A stretch of 39,272 nucleotides of DNA from Burkholderiaceae bacterium (GTDB taxonomy: Bacteria > Pseudomonadota > Gammaproteobacteria > Burkholderiales > Burkholderiaceae_B). The stretch's first letter is position 1. Every line of letters starts with the position of its first letter. Of the stretch, positions 16,890 to 28,221 are shown piece after piece. Location: positions 1 through 39,272 of the forward strand of contig JADZBO010000084.1 of assembly GCA_020851995.1 (NCBI GenBank), written 5' to 3'. A program made the translations under genes and the position numbers. A model generated the notes under the pieces. The model was not told where the DNA came from, ran no database searches, and worked only from the letters and a program-made list of their open reading frames with translations.

Positions 16890-18696
16890 AATCCTTGCCC
16901 AGATAAGCCTCGATGACACGCGGGTCGCTCACGACTTCCACCGGTGTTCCCTCGCACAGCACGCTGCCCGAATTGATCACCACCACGCGGTCGGACAACT
17001 GCATGACCGCCTGCATGATGTGTTCGATCATCAGAACCGATACTCCGGAATCGCGAACCCGGCGAATGATTCCAATGGCGCGCGCAACGTCGGCAGGGTT
17101 TAACCCCGCCAGCACTTCATCCAGAAGCAGCACGCGCGGCTGCGTTGCCAGCGCTCGCGCCATCTCCAGGCGCTTCATGCCGCCCACGGTCAAATTTCGG
17201 GCGCGCATGTCGAGCATCGGTGAAAGGTCAGTCAGTTCGGCCACGCGGCGCGCCTGACGCGCCGCCTCGGCGGGCGCACTCGTATTCAGGAAAGCGCCCA
17301 GCATGATGTTCTCCAGCACCGTCAGATCAGCAAATGGCTGGGCAATCTGGAAGGTGCGGCCAATGCCCGCGCGTGCGAACTCCTCAGGTGTGCCGGGATG
17401 TACCCACTGCCCGTTCAGCAGCCGAACCTTGATGTCGCCGCTGTTTGGGCGCAGGAATCCCGAAAGCTGATTGAATACCGTCGTCTTGCCCGCGCCATTT
17501 GGGCCGATGACTCCGAGAATCTCGCCCTGGCAGAGTTCGATCGACACGTTATTGGTGGCGTGCAGACCACCGAAGTACAGGTTCAGTTGCGTCGCCTGCA
17601 GGATCACTTCCGGCTCGGAACCCTTGGGAGCACTTATCTTCGCGCTCGCCGCGGCCGGTGCCGGTGCCGGTGCCGATGCCGATGCCTGACCAGTGTCCGC
17701 ACTGTGCTCTGACGCGGAGCGACTGCCAGGCAGGCGATCGACCCAGCGCATGAACGGCGCGCCGAACCGCCCCACCAGGCCCTTGGGGATTGTCAGCACG
17801 ACGACCACCAGCACGATGCCATAGACGAGGCCGTGAAAGCCGTTGCCAAAATCGCTGAGCCAGCCGCGCGCGAGCTCGGCGATCGGCAAGACCAGTACCG
17901 TGCCCACCAGTGGCCCGAACACAGTGCCCAGGCCACCGATCAGCGCAAACATCGCGATCTGAATCGACAACTCGAGGGAAAAGGCCGAACTCGGATCAAT
18001 AAAAGTAAGGTACATGGCCTGAAAGCTGCCGACCAGACTGGTCAGAAAGGCAGACACCATCACCGCTGCAAGCTTTGCACGCACCGCATTGACACCGACC
18101 GCGCGCGCAGCATCCTCGCGTTCCCGCACCGCGACCAGATAGTACCCGAGGCGGGAATGCACGATGCGCCAGGAAACCGCCAGCGACAGCAGCAGGAAGC
18201 CGAAGGCGATGACGAGATAGACCCATTTCTCTCGGAACATCATCCACTTCAGACCAATGTTCAGCGGTGGCGCAAGGCCGCCCGCGCCGCCGGTCAGACC
18301 GGTCTGGTGGATCGCCAGCAAACGCACAACCTCAAGCACCGCGATCGTTGCCAGTGCGAAAAAGGGACCGCGCAGCCGAAAGCAGGGGTAGCTGATCAGG
18401 ACTGAAACGATGGTTGAAATCACCGCCCCCACCAACATGCCGATCCAGGGCGAAATCTGAAACTTCAGCATCAGCAGAACCGCTGCGTAGGAGCCGATCC
18501 CGTAGAACACCGCGTGCCCGAGGGACAACTGACCGGCAAAACCTCCGACGATATTCCACGCAGTCGCGAGCGCCGCAAAGCTGCAGAGCAGCACGAAGAT
18601 GTGATAGAGGAAGGGCGAGCCTGCAACGAGCGGGATCACCAGCAATAAGGAGAGGGCAATAATCGCGACATACGCCCGGGGATTCAGAATGTTCAC
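16873..18696 (-). CDS. LivM-LivG fusion: ABC permease fused to ATPase
   Basis: 607-aa protein combining a LivM-type permease (residues 1-322, about eight to ten hydrophobic segments, with the loop REREDAARAVGVNAVRAKLA) and a LivG-type ATPase (about 363-607). The ATPase has Walker A GPNGAGKTT at 398-406 and Walker B VLLLDEVLAGLNP. Its signature motif reads LTVGGMKRLEMARAL rather than the common LSGGQ form, as in some LivG subgroups. The two parts are joined by an Ala/Pro/Ser-rich linker (about 323-362) partly encoded by a hexanucleotide repeat. It is located 10 nt behind livH. Such fusions occur in this transporter class. Confidence 0.92.
   Translation of the reverse strand: MNILNPRAYVAIIALSLLLVIPLVAGSPFLYHIFVLLCSFAALATAWNIVGGFAGQLSLGHAVFYGIGSYAAVLLMLKFQISPWIGMLVGAVISTIVSVLISYPCFRLRGPFFALATIAVLEVVRLLAIHQTGLTGGAGGLAPPLNIGLKWMMFREKWVYLVIAFGFLLLSLAVSWRIVHSRLGYYLVAVREREDAARAVGVNAVRAKLAAVMVSAFLTSLVGSFQAMYLTFIDPSSAFSLELSIQIAMFALIGGLGTVFGPLVGTVLVLPIAELARGWLSDFGNGFHGLVYGIVLVVVVLTIPKGLVGRFGAPFMRWVDRLPGSRSASEHSADTGQASASAPAPAPAAASAKISAPKGSEPEVILQATQLNLYFGGLHATNNVSIELCQGEILGVIGPNGAGKTTVFNQLSGFLRPNSGDIKVRLLNGQWVHPGTPEEFARAGIGRTFQIAQPFADLTVLENIMLGAFLNTSAPAEAARQARRVAELTDLSPMLDMRARNLTVGGMKRLEMARALATQPRVLLLDEVLAGLNPADVARAIGIIRRVRDSGVSVLMIEHIMQAVMQLSDRVVVINSGSVLCEGTPVEVVSDPRVIEAYLGKDYAHHT
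17657..17686. repeat. hexanucleotide tandem repeat in the LivM-LivG linker
   Basis: Five head-to-tail six-base units, three GGTGCC followed by two GATGCC on the plus strand, encode the alternating Ala-Pro/Ala-Ser linker (residues about 337-347) of the permease-ATPase fusion. Gain or loss of units keeps the reading frame, so the linker length may vary between strains. Confidence 0.8.
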
Positions 18697-18706
18697 AGGC
18701 GCACCT

Positions 18707-19582
18707 TTACTCGGAGCCTCGACCCAGGCCGAGCAAGCCGGTCGGTCGAAGAATCAGGATCCCGATGAAAATCAGGAAATAAACGACTTCCTTGAGATCG
18801 GGCGCAATGTAATAGCCCGACAGACTGTCAATCAGTCCGATGATGAGCGAGCCGAGGAACGCACCGCTCAGGCTGCCGAGACCGCCAAGTACGACAATCA
18901 CGAACGTGGTCAGCACAAAAAAGGTCCCGACCGTCGGGAAGACCGGAAACTGCGGAAGCAACAAGCCGGAGGCGAGGCCAAGACAGGCGCAACCCAGTCC
19001 GAATGCGAAGACGTAGATCTTTTCGACATTCACACCCATGAGTTGTGCGGCGTAACGGTGCTGCGCGGTTGCGCGCACTGCACGCCCCAGAAACGTGCGC
19101 TGCAAGAACCAGTGCAATCCGCCCATCAGAGCGAGCGACACGCAAAAGGTGATGAGTTGCCCGCTGACCACCGAGATCGGTCCCACCCGCAGCGTCGCGG
19201 ACGTGAAATCATTGAGCTTGACCGGATAGACATCGGCGCCAAACGTCAGCAACGCAAGGTTCAGTAATGCCGTCGACACGCCGACGGTGGCAAAGATCTG
19301 AATATGCGGATCGGCGTTGAGCAAGGGCTGGATGACAAAACGTTGCATCAGCGCACCGCCGGCGAACAGGATGATGACCGCAACAAAGGCCGAGACGTAG
19401 GGATGCAGGCCGAGTTTCGCGTACATCAGGTAGACCGCATACATCCCGATCATCAGGAATTCACCGTGCGCGAAGTTAACCACGCGCACAATGCCGAAAA
19501 TCAGCGTCAAACCGATGCTGATGATGGCCAGCGTGCCGCCGAGCAGCAAACCGTTGACCACGAGCTGAAGAAATATGTCCAT
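18707..19582 (-). CDS. LivH-type branched-chain ABC transporter permease
   Basis: Inner-membrane permease, 291 aa from the ATG at 19582 (MDIFLQLVVNGLLLGGTLAI). I prefer this to a start seven codons earlier because it matches the family N-terminus. It carries the LivH hallmark LTLIFGIVRVVNFAHGEFLM, multiple transmembrane segments, the loop RTFLGRAVRATAQHRYAAQL and the late helix GLGSLSGAFLGSLIIGL. It pairs with the LivM part of the next gene to form the channel. It is separated from the binding-protein gene by 63 bp that include a strong hairpin, which probably lowers expression of the membrane components relative to the binding protein. Confidence 0.94.
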   Translation of the reverse strand: MDIFLQLVVNGLLLGGTLAIISIGLTLIFGIVRVVNFAHGEFLMIGMYAVYLMYAKLGLHPYVSAFVAVIILFAGGALMQRFVIQPLLNADPHIQIFATVGVSTALLNLALLTFGADVYPVKLNDFTSATLRVGPISVVSGQLITFCVSLALMGGLHWFLQRTFLGRAVRATAQHRYAAQLMGVNVEKIYVFAFGLGCACLGLASGLLLPQFPVFPTVGTFFVLTTFVIVVLGGLGSLSGAFLGSLIIGLIDSLSGYYIAPDLKEVVYFLIFIGILILRPTGLLGLGRGSE

Positions 19583-19609
19583 TGCAATCCGCGTTCCGGG
19601 CAAAAGAAT

Positions 19610-19629
19610 GGGGGGCGTGGACGCCCCCC
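19610..19629 (-). terminator. intra-operon hairpin between binding-protein and permease genes
   Basis: GGGGGGCGT (19610-19618) and ACGCCCCCC (19621-19629) form a very stable stem. On the minus strand it is followed by ATTCTTTTG, a weak U-tract. It sits 16 nt after the binding-protein stop. It is probably a partial terminator or a 3'-stabilising mRNA structure, as is common after highly expressed binding-protein genes. Confidence 0.6.
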
Positions 19630-19645
19630 TTGTGACATCGCGTGA

Positions 19646-20869
19646 TTACTTGCCGACTTTGCCGACGACAGGCGCAACCACAGCGGCCTCTTTCGGGTAA
19701 ACCGTGGTCAGCTTGCCGTCAAGCCACTGCATGACGAACGGAAGCGCGCGCTGGTTTTGCCCTGTCTCATCGAACTTGGCACCCCAGCCGCTGGGGGTCG
19801 AGCCGACTGGCACATCCACAGCGAGGACTGCAGCCCGGATCTTGTCCTTGTCCATGGAGCCAGCACGAGCAATCGCGTCAAAGAATATGTTGGCACCCGT
19901 GAAGTTCGCCAGGCTATGACCTGAACGCGGCTCAATGCCGTACTTCTTCTTGTAGGCCTCGACAAAAGCCTTGATTCCCGGTGCGCCCGCTTCGTTGGTC
20001 AGATACTGCGTGAAGTCGATGTCGAAGACGCCATGCATGTTGTCAGGACCTGCGGCGTTGACCGTGTCCTGGGTCGAGTAACCACCCCCCGCACCGATCA
20101 CCGCCTTCGGCGCGAACCCGCCTTCCTTCATCTGGCGGAAGAACAGCACCGTGTCGTTCTGGTAGGACGTCTGCAACACCACATCGACCTTGGCACCCTT
20201 GAGGCGCAGGATCAGCGAGGACAGGTCCACCGCCTTGGCTGAATAGGGCAGGGTTTCGACGATCGTCAGACCCGCCTTCTTGGCGGCTTCAGTCTGATAT
20301 TTCGCCACCGTCGTGCCGTAGAGCGCATCTTCGTGGATGATTGCAATCCGCAGATCCTGCGGCTTGACATTCAATCCCGGGGCGATCACCTCATTGATGA
20401 CATCGACCGAACGCAACGCAAAATTCTTTGCCGTCGGATTGGTGCGGAAAACATACTTGTAGCCACGCTCGGTAATCGGATCGGAAATCGCACCAAGCTC
20501 GAAATACGGAACCCCGGCAAGTTCGCTGACCTGCGTGGCCGCAAACGAAATCGGCGAGGCGTAGCTGCCGAAGATCGCCTGCACATTTTCGATGGAAGTC
20601 AGTTTGCGCGCTGTGCCGACTGCCTGGGTGGCGTCCACGGCGTCACCCTTGACGATCTGGATCTTCTTGCCAAGCAATCCGCCGTCGGCATTGCGCTTTT
20701 CAACGGCAAGCTCAAATCCGCGATAGCTTTCATCGCCCAACAGCGCGAGGCCTCCGCTCAGCGGATACAAGGCTCCGAACTTGAGATCTTGGGCATGGGC
20801 AGTGCCGATAGCGCTTGCCGCACCGACCAGGGCAAGCGCCAGCGCGCCCAGGGTTTTCTTGATTTTCAT
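19646..20869 (-). CDS. Liv-type ABC transporter substrate-binding protein
   Basis: 407-aa periplasmic binding protein of the leucine-binding-protein-like (Peripla_BP_6) family. The signal peptide is MKIKKTLGALALALVGAASA...HAQ, with the mature start near DLKFGALYPLSGGLALLGDE. Typical features are GFELAVEKRNADGGLLGKKI, the hinge segment AIFGSYASPISFAATQVSEL, and EDALYGTTVAKYQTEAAKKA in the second lobe. It is the first gene of the importer operon. Its promoter carries the 32-bp operator shared with the catabolic operon, so it is expected to deliver that pathway's substrate. The ligand cannot be deduced from sequence alone. Confidence 0.94.
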   Translation of the reverse strand: MKIKKTLGALALALVGAASAIGTAHAQDLKFGALYPLSGGLALLGDESYRGFELAVEKRNADGGLLGKKIQIVKGDAVDATQAVGTARKLTSIENVQAIFGSYASPISFAATQVSELAGVPYFELGAISDPITERGYKYVFRTNPTAKNFALRSVDVINEVIAPGLNVKPQDLRIAIIHEDALYGTTVAKYQTEAAKKAGLTIVETLPYSAKAVDLSSLILRLKGAKVDVVLQTSYQNDTVLFFRQMKEGGFAPKAVIGAGGGYSTQDTVNAAGPDNMHGVFDIDFTQYLTNEAGAPGIKAFVEAYKKKYGIEPRSGHSLANFTGANIFFDAIARAGSMDKDKIRAAVLAVDVPVGSTPSGWGAKFDETGQNQRALPFVMQWLDGKLTTVYPKEAAVVAPVVGKVGK

Positions 20870-20980
20870 CGCGTCTCCAGCGTGTCAATGGATGTAGTCA
20901 CCGAGTCATCCCCCTTTTACAATCAAACGAACCGCATCACCTGCAGGGCGATTGCCAGGCCGCTTGAGGGAATTTCTCAG

Positions 20981-21012
20981 TGGTCTTACCAGTATATCCA
21001 GAAGTCAGACCA
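20981..21012 (-). promoter_or_regulatory. operator-promoter element B of the importer operon
   Basis: On the minus strand it starts TGGTCTGACTT, contains a TATACT -10-like hexamer (20996-20991) and ends TGGTAAGACCA (20991-20981). It matches element A (14542-14573) at 27 of 32 positions and has the same 21-bp spacing of half-elements. It lies 112 bp before the binding-protein start and about 20 bp before the ATG of the divergent hydrolase gene, so a bound regulator could affect both directions. Confidence 0.7.
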
Positions 21013-21033
21013 AAGATTATAGGGGGATACCCG

Positions 21034-21936
21034 ATGCCGAATCACGCTGTCAGGCTGTTTACGTGGATGCTGGCCCTGAGTGTCGCGGCGATTGCGCCCT
21101 CGCCCGCGCGGGCCCAGGCCAGCCTGCACGACGGCAGCTTCGTCACCTCGGACGGCGTCAGGTTGCACTACCTGGAGGCTGGTTCGGGTGATCGTGTGAT
21201 CGTGTTCATACCCGGCTGGTTGATGCCAGCGGCGGTTTTCGAACGCCAGTTGTCCGTGTTGGGTGAAGAGTTCCGGATCCTCGTCCTCGATCCTCGCTCG
21301 CAGGGGCAATCGGAGCTGACATCAAAATCGCATGATCCGATACGACGCACGCAGGATATTCTGGAATTTCTCAAAGCGACCGGTACGCACGAATTCATTC
21401 TGGCCGGATGGTCTCTGGGCGTGATGGAAGTGCTCGATCTGATCGCAAGACATCCCCAGGCCGGGTTGCGTGGTCTCATCCTGATCGATAACTCGATCGG
21501 CGAAGGCCGTCCCCCTGCTCCGCGCAAATCCGATTTTGCTGCGATCATGAAGGACGATGCGCGCCGCGAGGCCTACATGCGCCAGTTCAGCAAGGAACTC
21601 ACCAAAATCCCACCGCCCGCCAACGTCAGTCAGGCTATTCTGGAATCCACGTTGCGTGCGCCGGGCAACGTCGCGATCGAGTTGCTGAATCAACCCTACC
21701 CGCGCGAATACTGGCGTCAGACGGTCGAGAAGCAGAGCGTGCCTGTGATGTATGCGGTGACGCCGCGACTACGCGACCAGGCGGACGCACTGCGCAAGAA
21801 ACGACCGGGCGATCGATCGATGGTCATGGTGTTCGCCAATGCTGGCCACGCGCTGTTTCTGGACGACCCGAAAGCGTTTAACGCCGCAACGGCAAAGTTC
21901 GCCCGCGCAGCGTTTGATCACCGCAGCCGTCATTGA
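21034..21936 (+). CDS. exported alpha/beta-fold hydrolase
   Basis: 300-aa hydrolase. The ATG at 21034 has AGGGGG 7 nt upstream and gives a clear signal peptide (MPNHAVRLFTWMLALSVAAI...ARAQA), so the enzyme is probably periplasmic. The alpha/beta-hydrolase core includes the oxyanion-side motif FIPGWLMPAAVFERQ, the nucleophile elbow GWSLGV (serine) and the late histidine NAGHALFLDD; the acid residue is not obvious. It is divergent from the importer operon and shares operator B, which suggests that it releases the transported compound, for instance from an ester. Its last 7 bases overlap the convergent downstream gene. The precise reaction is unknown. Confidence 0.85.
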   Translation: MPNHAVRLFTWMLALSVAAIAPSPARAQASLHDGSFVTSDGVRLHYLEAGSGDRVIVFIPGWLMPAAVFERQLSVLGEEFRILVLDPRSQGQSELTSKSHDPIRRTQDILEFLKATGTHEFILAGWSLGVMEVLDLIARHPQAGLRGLILIDNSIGEGRPPAPRKSDFAAIMKDDARREAYMRQFSKELTKIPPPANVSQAILESTLRAPGNVAIELLNQPYPREYWRQTVEKQSVPVMYAVTPRLRDQADALRKKRPGDRSMVMVFANAGHALFLDDPKAFNAATAKFARAAFDHRSRH

Positions 21937-23018
21937 GCCACGGTGCCGCGGCGCACGACTTGCAGGGCACGCCGCTCATTCGTCTTGTTGTAACTAAAAG
22001 CGAACGGCAGGGGTTTGACCGTTTTTGACGCCTTGTACGCCGCCGCAAGCGATGCCTGGCGATTCCGGTTGAAGAGTTCGTGCGGATACAGGAAGTTACC
22101 GTAGAGTTCGACGTTGCCGATCCGCGAAAGAACACTGTAATCCAGGCCGGTTTCGTCCTGTACCACCATGGTCACGTTGTTTGCCAGAATATCGCGCAAC
22201 ACCGTGAAACTGGGCATCTGCAACAGGTGGGATGCAGCCTTCAGCAGTATGGGGTTGCGCGACATGTTGGCAAGCCATTCACGCGCACCCTGGTTCTGGT
22301 TGAGAAAGCCATCGGAAAGGTCGACGCTGACATAGTCAACCGTGGTGGACGCGTCCCCCTTGCGCAGAACCAGCCGCACGGATTTCCAGGGGCCGGAAGC
22401 GCGCACGTAATGACCGGCCTGTGGCTCGAGCACGATCGGATGCACGTCGACCACATCGTAGCCGGCGAAAAGAGCGAAAGAAATGAGAATCGTGGTGACG
22501 CCGATCTGAGCCCTCTGGTCGCGCTGGTCGTCGTTGAGGTCGTCCGTGCGGAAAAACCCGAGGCGGGTGAACTTCAGCCACTCGCGAAGAAATTTTGCCT
22601 GGAAGTTTTGCAGCCGCGTTGCCGACATTTTGCCGACCGCGGCAGGTTCGCCCGCAAACTGGTTAGCGACCATCACGTAGCGACCCGCGTTGGGAAATAA
22701 CTGCAGCAACGTGACGAGGTCGGGGCCGGAAAACGGGTAGAGCACCGTACCACCGCCCGGGAAGCGAATTTCAGAGCGCGCCCACTGCGCCATGGGCTGA
22801 CCCATATTCTTCTGGTAGAGCAACCAGCCCTGCTCAGCCTGCGCCTTGCTGGCGCCCTGCAAATACGGAAATCCCTCCGCCGGCTTATCACCGTCGGGGA
22901 AAAAGCGCCCCATCGCAGCAACCTGGGCCGAAGCACCAGACCAGGGCAGGAACCCCGCAACCGCACACCAGGCCAAGGCCACAAACAACAGAATAGACCG
23001 CTTTGACCGGCTGCGCAT
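21930..23018 (-). CDS. uncharacterised exported protein
   Basis: 362 aa with an N-terminal signal sequence (basic MRSRSKRSILLFVALAWCAV..., probable cleavage after GASA). I know no function. The body resembles an uncharacterised family that I recognise by an early segment like VLYPFSGPDLVTLLQLFPNA, a middle section on an Asp/His-rich strand (YDVVDVHPIVLEPQAGHYV), and late motifs MVVQDETGLDYSVL, VELYGNFLYPHELF and KTVKPLPFAFSYN. No catalytic motif stands out. It overlaps the hydrolase gene tail to tail by 7 bp. The 89-bp gap to the EamA gene upstream is A+T-richer and may hold its own promoter. Confidence 0.75.
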   Translation of the reverse strand: MRSRSKRSILLFVALAWCAVAGFLPWSGASAQVAAMGRFFPDGDKPAEGFPYLQGASKAQAEQGWLLYQKNMGQPMAQWARSEIRFPGGGTVLYPFSGPDLVTLLQLFPNAGRYVMVANQFAGEPAAVGKMSATRLQNFQAKFLREWLKFTRLGFFRTDDLNDDQRDQRAQIGVTTILISFALFAGYDVVDVHPIVLEPQAGHYVRASGPWKSVRLVLRKGDASTTVDYVSVDLSDGFLNQNQGAREWLANMSRNPILLKAASHLLQMPSFTVLRDILANNVTMVVQDETGLDYSVLSRIGNVELYGNFLYPHELFNRNRQASLAAAYKASKTVKPLPFAFSYNKTNERRALQVVRRGTVAQ

Positions 23019-23107
23019 TTAGACAAAAACCCCGAACTTCGTGTCGATTGGAAAATTAAGTACGCGATTTTCCCACATTTAGGCAAATCGCCCGCAAATT
23101 GGCCGAC

Positions 23108-24010
23108 CTAGCCTTTCGCGGTGGGCGCGGACGGCCGATTCGCCATGAAAATCCCTGACACGATCAGCGCCAGCCCCACAAGATGATAGGGATAAGGAAA
23201 TTCGCCGAGCAGCGCAATCGACATCATCGCGGCGAAGACCGGCGTCAGGTTGAGAAAGAACATCGGCAGTTGGGACCCGGTGCGGGCTACCGCCTGCTGC
23301 CAGCAAAGGTAGCCGAGCAACGCGGGCACAATCGCCACATAACAGACAAACCCGATCGTCGACGACGTCCATTCGATCGGCGCATAGCCTCCCCAGGCTA
23401 GTTCAGCCAGCACCATGGGGGCCGCCAGAATCAGCCCAAGGATCATCTGCATGATCAGTACCGTGTTGGTGGCCATTGCCGGCGGCCGGTCGCGCAGCAG
23501 CCAGGTGTAAACGCTCCAGAGCGCGATCGCCAGCAACATAAAGAGGTCGCCCGACACAAAAGCGATCTGGGTGAGGTTAGCGAAATCACCCCGGAGCAGA
23601 ACCCAGGCAACGCCGGCGATGGACAACACGGCACCAACCGCCGCCTGGCGACTGATTCCTGCGTTGAAAAAGGCGCGGCCGACCAGCAGGGTAAAAATCG
23701 GACCGGACGCCGTGATCAGCGCGATATTGATCGGGCTTGACGTGATCAGAGCGAGGTACTGCAACGCGTTATACAGCGTGATGCTGAGCAACGACGTCAC
23801 GGTCAGCAGGCGCAAGTGTGTGCGCACCAGGGGCCAGTCCTCTCGCAAGCGGCGGGCGACGAACGGGTAAAGGATCACCAGCGCCAGCGCCCAGCGCAGG
23901 AAGTTCAGCGTGAACGGCGGAATCGCCCCTGCCGCCATGCGCCCCACAATGGCATTGCTCGCCCAGAGCAGGGGCGGCAGCGTCAGGACGGCAAGCGTGG
24001 AAGCGCGCAT
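23108..24010 (-). CDS. EamA/DMT-family transporter (RhaT-like exporter)
   Basis: 300-aa inner-membrane protein with ten predicted hydrophobic segments arranged as two EamA repeats. The first begins PPLLWASNAIVGRMAAGAIP, with the family-typical N-FLRWALALVILYPF. The second includes GDLFMLLAIALWSVYTWLLR and ends LLGEFPYPYHLVGLALIVSG. Members export amino acids, nucleosides or other metabolites. Nothing in the neighbourhood fixes the substrate. The start at 24010 (MRASTLAVLTLPPLLWASN) fits the family. The upstream 281 bp to the proline-rich gene contain no convincing gene. Confidence 0.9.
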   Translation of the reverse strand: MRASTLAVLTLPPLLWASNAIVGRMAAGAIPPFTLNFLRWALALVILYPFVARRLREDWPLVRTHLRLLTVTSLLSITLYNALQYLALITSSPINIALITASGPIFTLLVGRAFFNAGISRQAAVGAVLSIAGVAWVLLRGDFANLTQIAFVSGDLFMLLAIALWSVYTWLLRDRPPAMATNTVLIMQMILGLILAAPMVLAELAWGGYAPIEWTSSTIGFVCYVAIVPALLGYLCWQQAVARTGSQLPMFFLNLTPVFAAMMSIALLGEFPYPYHLVGLALIVSGIFMANRPSAPTAKG

Positions 24011-24291
24011 TTCAGGAGCATCGTGAAAAGGTCATCCACTTTACAGTCATTCTTGCCGGTTGATAAAAATCCACCGTCTTTTCGAAATCGGTCGCCCGCG
24101 ACCTGCTGAATGAAATGGGCTGAAACAACTGGCCTCAGCGGATCAGGCACCATTTGAACCAAACGGGCAGTGTGTTCTCTAGAATTCGCCACATGCGCTG
24201 GTGTCAACACGACAACGTAAACACCCGCACTGCGTAGCCGGAATCCACTGTCTGCGCCAATGCCAGTCACCTGGGATATACGGAGGTTGTC

Positions 24292-27462
<3,171 letters not shown>

Positions 27463-27468
27463 CAAGGC

Positions 27469-28221
27469 TCACTGCATGCGCACGACATCGGCGCCCGCAG
27501 GGGCGACGAACTTGAAGGTCTCCGGCGCCAGCGCGGGATTGCGTTTCAGACCCGAGAACTCGACCTTGGTGGTTTGGCCAAATGCATCAAGCAACACGAT
27601 GCGCGCCGGCAAGCCATCGCGAAAACCCAGATCGACCGAGGTAAACCCGGCTTCACCGCCGCGGGGTTTGGCGCGCAACCACGCCAGATCGTCCCGGTCC
27701 GGCAAAGCAGTGACGTCGAATGCCTGTTCAAGCGCCACGTTTCCGAACAGGATCGATGCAGGCGAGGCCCCAATCGCCTGATCGACCTTGCGCACCGTGA
27801 CCTGGTTGAGATCCGGGTCAAACTGGAAGACTTCACGGCCATCGGACACAATCCGCTGGGCATACGGCCGGATCACATCCCAGACAAATCGACCCGGCCG
27901 TTCGAATGTGAAGCTTCCGCTCTGCGCTGGCCGGGTCTGGCCTTGCGGGCCCACCGTGATCTGCATGAAGCTGCCCGAGGCCGAATGCACATCTGACACA
28001 AACGCGGCGAGTTGCTCCTGCGCGGTCGCAGCTTGCGCCTGACCCGCCATGACGATCAGGGCAACCAGCAGGAGCGCGGCCTCAAGACAACGCCGCAAGC
28101 CGACCTCAAGTCGGCGCAGAAATCCGGCCTCAGGATGATGCAGTGACTGTGTGTCGCACCGACGCAGGGATCCGGCGCCAAGGTGACCGAACCGCATTGC
28201 AAACGCGGTCAAACGCATCAT
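27469..28221 (-). CDS. lolA: outer-membrane lipoprotein carrier protein LolA
   Basis: Periplasmic chaperone moving lipoproteins from LolCDE to LolB. From the first ATG (28221, overlapping the ftsK stop as ATGA) it is 250 aa. The recognisable signal peptide, [20 protein letters not shown] followed by QA, begins only about residue 43, giving an unusually long, Arg-rich N-terminus. The true start may be an internal GTG or TTG. The mature part ([40 protein letters not shown], and the LolA core [15 protein letters not shown]) is of normal size, about 185 aa. Its place between ftsK and rarA matches the conserved gene order. The function is secure, the start is not. Confidence 0.9.
   Translation of the reverse strand: MMRLTAFAMRFGHLGAGSLRRCDTQSLHHPEAGFLRRLEVGLRRCLEAALLLVALIVMAGQAQAATAQEQLAAFVSDVHSASGSFMQITVGPQGQTRPAQSGSFTFERPGRFVWDVIRPYAQRIVSDGREVFQFDPDLNQVTVRKVDQAIGASPASILFGNVALEQAFDVTALPDRDDLAWLRAKPRGGEAGFTSVDLGFRDGLPARIVLLDAFGQTTKVEFSGLKRNPALAPETFKFVAPAGADVVRMQ

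Noticed and set aside
23983..24270. 95-aa minus-strand frame upstream of the EamA gene
   Set aside because: It has no ribosome site and no familiar sequence, and it overlaps the start of the EamA gene in another frame.
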